From Pseudomonadota bacterium (GTDB lineage Bacteria > Pseudomonadota > Gammaproteobacteria > Burkholderiales > Gallionellaceae), in contig JAJZTF010000004.1 of NCBI GenBank assembly GCA_021821945.1, positions 104,990 through 168,989 of the forward strand: DNA of 64,000 nucleotides, given 5' to 3'. This document shows positions 58,966-64,000 of the stretch, in pieces. The translations under genes were made by a program, and so were the position numbers. The notes under the pieces are model-generated. The model made no database searches, was not told the DNA's origin, and saw nothing but the letters and a program-made list of their open reading frames with translations. Each line of letters starts with the position of its first letter. Positions within the stretch are counted from its first letter, which is position 1.

Positions 58966-60966
58966 ATGCTGGACATTCTCAAAACCTTGTTGAATCCATA
59001 TCTCACGATTTCGCTGATCACGATAGCGTCAAGCTTCATATATGAAGGCGCAGCGTTGACTGGCATGCTGTTGCTGGTATGGTTTGGTCTCGCGCTGTAT
59101 GCGCAAGCCAAATCTGCCTGCTGGAACCGTTATCCACTCAGCATTCTGATGCTGATATATCTGGTTTGGCTGGTTGTGGTAGCTTGGGCAAGCTCAGTAC
59201 CAAGCCTTACTCTGCTTTATTCGTGGATACTGGCAGGTTTGCCTATCGGGTATCTGGCTTGGAATGCCACACCTGAAGCTAATAGAACTTGGTCGATATT
59301 AAGACTTGTACTTCTGGGCACTGGTCTATTCATGGCGGTCTGGGGCATATGGCAAGTATTGTTTCATCTGGGAGAGGCTGGGCAAGCCGTGGGACCTTTG
59401 GTCGATAAAAACGCCTATGCCGCATTGATCAATCTGTTCTGGTTTCCAACGACCTTCTATTTCGTTTCGACGGTAAAGCAAAGTGTTTCCCGTTTGTCTG
59501 TGATGCTCTCAGGTCTTTGTGTTTTTACGCTGGCTATTGCGCTATTTGCAACCGAGTCGCGAGGAGGCGTAGGAACCTGGCTGTTGTTGTTGCCTGTCAT
59601 GTTATGGGCAGTCTATCGCTATACCGCTTCATTGAAATTGGTTTTCGCCATACTTGTCATTGCTGCAATGGGCTATGCAATGAGTGCCGGATTGCTGGGC
59701 ATGAATGTTGGTGGACGAACCTACGATCTCGAGCAGGATACCTCGACGAACGCACGGCTGCTGCTATGGAAATCGTCCATACAAATGATGATGGATCACC
59801 CGTTGCTTGGTGCCGGTTGGGGAACATTTGCTGCGCACTACCCCGCCTACAGATCGCCGCTCGATTCGACAACGGGCGGATATTTCGCACACAACGACTA
59901 CCTCCAGCTTGCAACAGAGGGGGGCGTTATCGCGATGCTGCTGCAGTTGAGCGTCATGGTTGGCGTGCTGTTGCAACTTAGGCGCAGTCTGAATCAGACA
60001 GATAAAGCTGCAGGCTTTGAAAGCGTTGCTTTGTTACTCGGTGCACTGGCGCTGTTCATCCATGCAGGCGTCAATTTCATTTTCTATTTTGCATTCATGG
60101 ATGTGCTGTCTGGACTCTACATTGCGCGAGCAACGCAATTGGTCGAAATTCCGAGAGCTGTAAGGTTTCTTAGTATCCCGCAGATCGGCAAGCCGGTCAG
60201 CGTGTTCATGGCCGGCTTTGTGTTCCTGTTGTTCCTTGAGCCGTTGTTGATTCATCTCTCGGCGGAGGAATGCCTGGCCGGTTCGCGACCTGGCCTGAGG
60301 CTGCTGAAAAGCATAGACCCAACCATCGACAGTTACGATATTGCAAAACTGATCTCTGCCATCAGGCCGACGGAGACAATAGCGCAATTGGCTATGCTGG
60401 ATTTTGGTGTCGAAGCTCTCAAGAATAGTGCTGGCATCAGGATGTCCGGCGGAGATTTTCAGTCCGTGCTGATGGATGAGGTGCTGGAAAGATATGAGTT
60501 TATAAGGAAGAATACAGCGAACAGCCCGGACATCGGAGCGGCTGAAGCGGGGACGTTGATCAAATACCATGACAGGATGGTGCCGGGTGTTGCCTATGCG
60601 AAAGCGAAGGCAATATTGGTGAGTTGCCTGCAAACCAATCCTTTCCATGCGGACAGCATGATAGAACTCGCACGATTGCAGGCAGCCGAGGGGCATCGCA
60701 AAGATGCGATGGAAACACTCCAGCGCGCGATACACAAGGTGTTGACCCGGCGCGATGAACAGCTTGTGCAAGTTGAAATCCTGCGGCAGGTTGCTGCGCC
60801 CAGGATCATCCCGGAACTCGATAAGATAGAAAAGACTGTGCGAGAGGTGAGGTTCAACGCTGAGACAGGCAAGCCGATTATTTTGGCATCCGGGTTTGAC
60901 GAAAATATTGATGCCCAGCTAAACGTGATTGAAAGGCAGATCGATTCGTGGAGTTTGAAACGCTAG
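58966..60966 (+). CDS. O-antigen-ligase-domain membrane protein, probable pilin glycosylation ligase
   Basis: The 666-aa protein has about twelve membrane helices in its first 450 residues and the Wzy_C/ligase loop (RLLLWKSSIQMMMDHPLLGAGWG then FAHNDYLQLATEGGVIAM, near residue 280). A soluble C-terminal part with TPR-like helices follows. Such proteins placed after pilin genes (TfpO/PglL type) transfer a lipid-linked glycan to pilin. An ATG at 58966 was preferred to a TTG ten codons earlier. Its third positions look less GC-rich than neighbouring genes. Confidence 0.85.
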   Translation: MLDILKTLLNPYLTISLITIASSFIYEGAALTGMLLLVWFGLALYAQAKSACWNRYPLSILMLIYLVWLVVVAWASSVPSLTLLYSWILAGLPIGYLAWNATPEANRTWSILRLVLLGTGLFMAVWGIWQVLFHLGEAGQAVGPLVDKNAYAALINLFWFPTTFYFVSTVKQSVSRLSVMLSGLCVFTLAIALFATESRGGVGTWLLLLPVMLWAVYRYTASLKLVFAILVIAAMGYAMSAGLLGMNVGGRTYDLEQDTSTNARLLLWKSSIQMMMDHPLLGAGWGTFAAHYPAYRSPLDSTTGGYFAHNDYLQLATEGGVIAMLLQLSVMVGVLLQLRRSLNQTDKAAGFESVALLLGALALFIHAGVNFIFYFAFMDVLSGLYIARATQLVEIPRAVRFLSIPQIGKPVSVFMAGFVFLLFLEPLLIHLSAEECLAGSRPGLRLLKSIDPTIDSYDIAKLISAIRPTETIAQLAMLDFGVEALKNSAGIRMSGGDFQSVLMDEVLERYEFIRKNTANSPDIGAAEAGTLIKYHDRMVPGVAYAKAKAILVSCLQTNPFHADSMIELARLQAAEGHRKDAMETLQRAIHKVLTRRDEQLVQVEILRQVAAPRIIPELDKIEKTVREVRFNAETGKPIILASGFDENIDAQLNVIERQIDSWSLKR

Positions 60967-61075
60967 TCTTTACAGGTTTGCTGCGCAGCGCCTATTGAAG
61001 ATACTTCATCGCTGAATCGGTATATTTTCTTGGAAGGCCGAATGAAGATGAGGCTCGTGAACATCCGGCGCGGAA

Positions 61076-61195
61076 TCAATCGGATGCGTTTCGATTGCTG
61101 TCTTGCAGCTTCAGCCAGACGGCGAATCCGGTGAGTCCGGCGTCTCCGAATATGACGATGGCAAGGGATAGGGCTATTCCGGTTTCCAGGCTCAT
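61076..61195 (-). CDS. Small predicted membrane protein, 39 aa
   Basis: A 39-codon frame reads MSLETGIALSLAIVIFGDAG and then LTGFAVWLKLQDSNRNASD. One hydrophobic helix could span residues 6-27. GAGGAG lies eight bases before the ATG, a stronger ribosome site than many genes here. No family is recognised. It lies alone after the pilin-ligase gene on the opposite strand. Confidence 0.5.
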   Translation of the reverse strand: MSLETGIALSLAIVIFGDAGLTGFAVWLKLQDSNRNASD

Positions 61196-61318
61196 CTGTA
61201 TGCTCCTCTTTTATGGCTTCCATTATAGCCGCCGGAAACTTCAGGAAGTCTGGTTCGTGGTTATGCATACATGACCCTGCCGGCAAGGAGAGAAAGGGGG
61301 ACGCTTTCCGAATGGCAC

Positions 61319-61471
61319 TTACTTAAGCTTTTTCGGATGACCATTTTTTCTTACCTGTTCTCGCGCAAACTCTCCTGGCCGGGCAAGCATCGGATACTGT
61401 TTTGGCCATCGCTTGATGGCCCGAGACTCGATGCGTCCGGGTCGATTTCCTGCTTTCTGTTGTGAGATCAT
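61319..61471 (-). pseudogene. C-terminal remnant of an IS4-type transposase
   Basis: The frame ends KAGNRPGRIESRAIKRWPK and QYPMLARPGEFAREQVRKNG before its stop. The pattern NRP-R-EPR-KRRPK-YPLL-PR is the well-known C-terminus of IS4-family transposases. The upstream part of the same frame has no transposase features, so only the last ~50 codons remain. No terminal repeats were identified. Confidence 0.5.
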
Positions 61472-61580
61472 GACGAACAATCCATCTATTCGGTCCGCAT
61501 CGATAGCTCCATCCCCATGTGTCGGGGTTTTGGTGAAATGGTGGCTTGAATAACCCAAGCGGAAGGGTATAATCCCGCGT

Positions 61581-61618
61581 ATGCCAACTGTTCTCAATAT
61601 CAACGGCTTCCGCATCAT
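61581..61618 (+). pseudogene. 5' end of a DUF4160-family gene interrupted by the second IS21 element
   Basis: Directly before the IS left end, an ATG opens MPTVLNINGFRI, the almost invariant N-terminus of DUF4160 proteins (usually MPTVLRI-GFR). The frame enters the IS after twelve codons and is broken. GGAAGGG and a TATAAT lie in the 20 bases before it. DUF4160 genes commonly pair with DUF2442 in toxin-antitoxin-like operons; the remainder would be beyond the window. Confidence 0.6.
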
Positions 61619-61672
61619 TGTCAATCAGCGTGCAAATTTGACCACCCGTCAGCGTGCAATTTTGACCAGGGA

Positions 61673-62407
61673 TTAGGCTGCTTTTTTGCGCTGTTTGAAG
61701 CGGAACGAATCGTTGCCGGTTTCAAGAATATCGCAGTGATGGGTGATGCGGTCGAGCAGCGCCGTGGTCATCTTGGCATCGCCGAAGATCTGTACCCATT
61801 CGGCGAAGCTGAGGTTGGTGGTGATGATCAGGCTGGTGCGCTCGTAGAGCTGACTGATGAGATGGAACAGCAACGCTCCCCCCGATTCCGGGAATGGCAG
61901 ATAGCCGAGTTCATCAATGATTACGGCATCCATCTGGGTCAACTGACGCGCCATAGTGCCGGAGCGGCCTTGAGTTTTTTCCTTCTCCAGTTGGTTCACC
62001 AAGTCCACCGCGTTGTAGAAACGCACCCGTTTGCCATGATGGATCGCCGCCACGCCAAGCGCCGTCGCCAGATGCGTCTTTCCGGTGCCGGTTCCACCCA
62101 CCAGGATCAGATTATGCGCTTCTTCCATGAAGCCGCCGCTGGCGAGTTGCCGCAACTGCTGTTCCGGCAGCGGTGATTCCTGCCACTGGAAGCTGTCCAG
62201 ATCCCGATGGATCGGGAACTTGGCCGCATGCAACTGGTAGCGCAGGGAGCGCGCCTGCCGGTCGACGCTTTCCGCATCGACCAGGCGCTTGAGCCAGACC
62301 TCGGGAGCCTCGGGTTTGCGGGCACGCTCCGCCCCCATTTCAGCCAGTTCCGCCGCCATGCCGTAAAGATGGAGCGCCTTGAGATTTTGCATCAGTTCAG
62401 CCAGCAT
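61673..62407 (-). CDS. istB: IS21-family helper ATPase IstB (copy 2)
   Basis: The 244-aa AAA+ protein has [15 protein letters not shown] and [17 protein letters not shown] took the Met at 62407 ([16 protein letters not shown]), which gives the same length as copy 1; a longer upstream frame runs through istA and is not IstB-like. It overlaps istA by 16 bases. It is roughly 75-80% identical to copy 1 by eye, with most changes in the N-terminal third. Confidence 0.95.
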   Translation of the reverse strand: MLAELMQNLKALHLYGMAAELAEMGAERARKPEAPEVWLKRLVDAESVDRQARSLRYQLHAAKFPIHRDLDSFQWQESPLPEQQLRQLASGGFMEEAHNLILVGGTGTGKTHLATALGVAAIHHGKRVRFYNAVDLVNQLEKEKTQGRSGTMARQLTQMDAVIIDELGYLPFPESGGALLFHLISQLYERTSLIITTNLSFAEWVQIFGDAKMTTALLDRITHHCDILETGNDSFRFKQRKKAA

Positions 62408-63897
62408 GGCGTACCTCCTCGCAAGCTGTCGTAACGAGCGCAATCGGCCACGGGCTCCAGGGTCAGCCTGAGCGCCTTGGGTACATCGATGGCGGCAGGC
62501 TTGCCAGGCGTGAGCAGCCGGTGCAGATGATTGAGAATGACCGGTGCAGATATCGTGCCATGCTCCAGCGCCAATTCGCAGGCCACGGTGACCAGGTCGG
62601 CGCCGTATTGCCGTATCGCCAGCAGCACCTCCACGAAGGCGCGGTCGCCCTGTGGTGATTTGAGCAATTTCTCCTTCACGGCGCCGATCGCTGCGGGCAA
62701 CACCCAATCCTGGAACGGGGCGCCGTTTCTGAGCGCTCCGGGCTTCTTCTCCAGTACCGGCAGATAATGCCAGGGATCGAGGATGAGACGCTCCCGCCCG
62801 AAATGCCGGGCATGGTCGGCCACGACCTTGCCGTTCGCGACGGCCTGGATGCGATCGGCATACGCGCGCAGGGAAACACTCTGCCCGGCATATTCCGACG
62901 GAACGCTATAGCGGTTGCGGTCGTATGCCACCAGGCAGGTGGAGGATACCCGACTGCTCTGCTCGAGGTATCCGTCGAAAGGGGCGATGATCGGTCGAAG
63001 AGTTGACTGCTCTGCGGCAAAGACCTGGGCAATACTCGCTTCCGGTTGCGTGGGGTGAGCGCGCTCCGCCAGTTCGCGGCAGCGGAGTTCCAGCCAGGCG
63101 TTCAGTTCCGTCAGCGTGTCGAAGCGTACCATCGGGGTGAACAGCCATTCCCGCACGTTGCCGACCTGATTCTCGACCTGCCCCTTCTCCCATCCTGACG
63201 CCGGCGTGCAGGCGACCGGTTCAAACAGGTAATGATTGGCGAGCGCCAGGAAACGGCGGTTGAACTGGCGAGCCTTGCCGCTGTAGATGGACTCGACGAT
63301 GGTCTTGGGGTTGTCGTAAATCATCCGGACCGGTACCCCGCCGAAGAACGTGAAGGCACGCCGGTGGGCATCGAATACCATCTCCTGCGTTTCGCGGGGA
63401 TAGGCCGCCAGGTACATCTGGCGGCTATGCGCCAGACGAAAATGGGCCACCTTCACGACCTGCGGCATCCCGCCCAACATCACCTGTTCATGGCTCCAGT
63501 CGAACTGGCAGGCGTCTCCGGGCGAAAAGACCAAGGGCACAAAAGCGCTCTGGCTGCCGCGGTCTTGGGATTTCCACTGTTTCACGAAGCGCTGCACACT
63601 GTCATAAACGCCGGCATAACCCTCCCGTTGCAGATCTTCGAAGAGGCGCTGAGCGGTGCGGCGTTCCCGTTTGGGGCGCTGGCTGTCCTGATCCAGCCAC
63701 TTCTCCAGCGTCTCCTTGAAAGCGCCCAATTTCGGGGCTGGCTGATTCTCCCGCCGATATGCGGGTTCCATTTCGGCTTTGAGGTATTTCTTGACGGTGT
63801 TACGGGACAGATTCAGGTCGCGGGCGATCGAACTGATGCTCTCGTTATTGACCTTGTGACGGCGACGTATCTTGCCTATGGTTTCCATGCAAATCAC
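62392..63897 (-). CDS. istA: IS21-family transposase IstA (copy 2)
   Basis: The 501-aa DDE transposase has the helix-turn-helix [21 protein letters not shown] at about residues 19-40, and the catalytic stretches [20 protein letters not shown] and [18 protein letters not shown]. It is identical in length to copy 1 but differs at many positions (for example [19 protein letters not shown] against [19 protein letters not shown]). The frame is complete. Confidence 0.95.
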   Translation of the reverse strand: MICMETIGKIRRRHKVNNESISSIARDLNLSRNTVKKYLKAEMEPAYRRENQPAPKLGAFKETLEKWLDQDSQRPKRERRTAQRLFEDLQREGYAGVYDSVQRFVKQWKSQDRGSQSAFVPLVFSPGDACQFDWSHEQVMLGGMPQVVKVAHFRLAHSRQMYLAAYPRETQEMVFDAHRRAFTFFGGVPVRMIYDNPKTIVESIYSGKARQFNRRFLALANHYLFEPVACTPASGWEKGQVENQVGNVREWLFTPMVRFDTLTELNAWLELRCRELAERAHPTQPEASIAQVFAAEQSTLRPIIAPFDGYLEQSSRVSSTCLVAYDRNRYSVPSEYAGQSVSLRAYADRIQAVANGKVVADHARHFGRERLILDPWHYLPVLEKKPGALRNGAPFQDWVLPAAIGAVKEKLLKSPQGDRAFVEVLLAIRQYGADLVTVACELALEHGTISAPVILNHLHRLLTPGKPAAIDVPKALRLTLEPVADCARYDSLRGGTPCWLN

Positions 63898-64000
63898 TCC
63901 AGGTTACTCCGGACAAAAAGGCCGGATGATGGCACATTCCGGGGTGGTCAAATTTGCACGCTGATTTCCCCGGATTCCTGGTCATTTTTGCACGCTGATT

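Larger units (their letters stand above)
61619..64000 (-). mobile_element. IS21-family insertion sequence (copy 2), truncated by the window edge
   Basis: The left end begins with the same bases as copy 1 (TGTCAATCAGCGTGCAAA...) and has the same inner second repeat. The window stops inside the right inverted repeat, by comparison about four bases before its end, so the full element would be about 2386 bp. Its genes are clearly diverged from copy 1, so the two are related but different elements, in the same orientation. Confidence 0.92.

Noticed and set aside
60963..61286. A 107-codon minus-strand frame after the pilin-ligase gene
   Set aside because: Its translation is Arg/His-rich with no family likeness, whereas the overlapping 39-codon frame has a better ribosome site and a membrane helix.
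8384..64000. A 51-kb composite transposon bounded by the two IS21 elements
   Set aside because: The two elements are clearly different, are in direct orientation, and enclose core genes such as pepN, sucCD and tRNAs; IS21 composites of this size are not expected.

Overview
The window is a GC-rich stretch of bacterial chromosome, very probably from a betaproteobacterium. The evidence is the gene order atpHAGDC-glmU-glmS, a ubiJ-ubiB pair, the ppsR-ppsA pair, and type IVa pili with sigma54 control. A freshwater Nitrosomonadales/Gallionellaceae-like lineage would fit, but that is a guess from gene content, not a measured placement.

Layout. 1-8.2 kb: F1 part of ATP synthase, a strong terminator, then glmU-glmS for UDP-GlcNAc and glucosamine-6-phosphate. 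8.4-10.8 kb: a complete IS21-family element. 10.9-17 kb: a soluble double-PAS chemoreceptor, then two DMT exporters flanking pepN. 17.1-25.9 kb: a four-gene MdtABC-type RND efflux operon with its outer-membrane lipoprotein; every junction is a 4-nt overlap. 26-30 kb: an orphan ParA ATPase, a diguanylate cyclase, and a divergent LysR/YeiH pair with a perfect dyad between them. 30.1-34 kb: a PIN toxin-antitoxin pair, ubiJ-ubiB, a membrane protein and an RluA-type pseudouridine synthase. 34-39.1 kb: a signalling island with a CheY-like regulator, a large hybrid kinase with HPt, and a REC-GGDEF-EAL protein. 39.1-39.3 kb: tRNA-Lys and tRNA-Thr behind a near-consensus promoter. 39.3-45.3 kb: Fic, DUF202, a cyclic-nucleotide-binding protein, purU, a DgcZ-like cyclase, a sigma54-driven 60-aa gene, a YgjP-like peptidase and ppsR. 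45.4-49.8 kb: ppsA and sucCD. 49.8-55.8 kb: TerC, UspA, PP2C, FHA, a metallo-beta-lactamase-fold protein and an unusual GAF-GspE ATPase, arranged like an operon. 55.9-58.1 kb: three toxin-antitoxin modules, each with a dyad at its promoter. 58.1-61 kb: a sigma54-controlled pilin and a pilin-glycosylation/O-antigen-ligase-type membrane protein. 61.1-64 kb: a 39-aa ORF, an IS4-type transposase remnant and a second IS21-family element that interrupts a DUF4160 gene and runs off the window edge.

How it works together. The core is energy and envelope metabolism. Over it lies a dense c-di-GMP and phosphorelay layer: three GGDEF proteins, one of them with EAL; a hybrid kinase; and a BdlA-like receptor. 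Two near-perfect sigma54 promoters were found, one before the pilin and one before the 60-aa gene, each with a dyad about 130-160 bp upstream where an enhancer-binding protein would sit. The most system-like unexplained unit is the PP2C-FHA-MBL-(GAF-GspE) cluster, which has no Ser/Thr kinase and no other secretion or pilus genes beside it.
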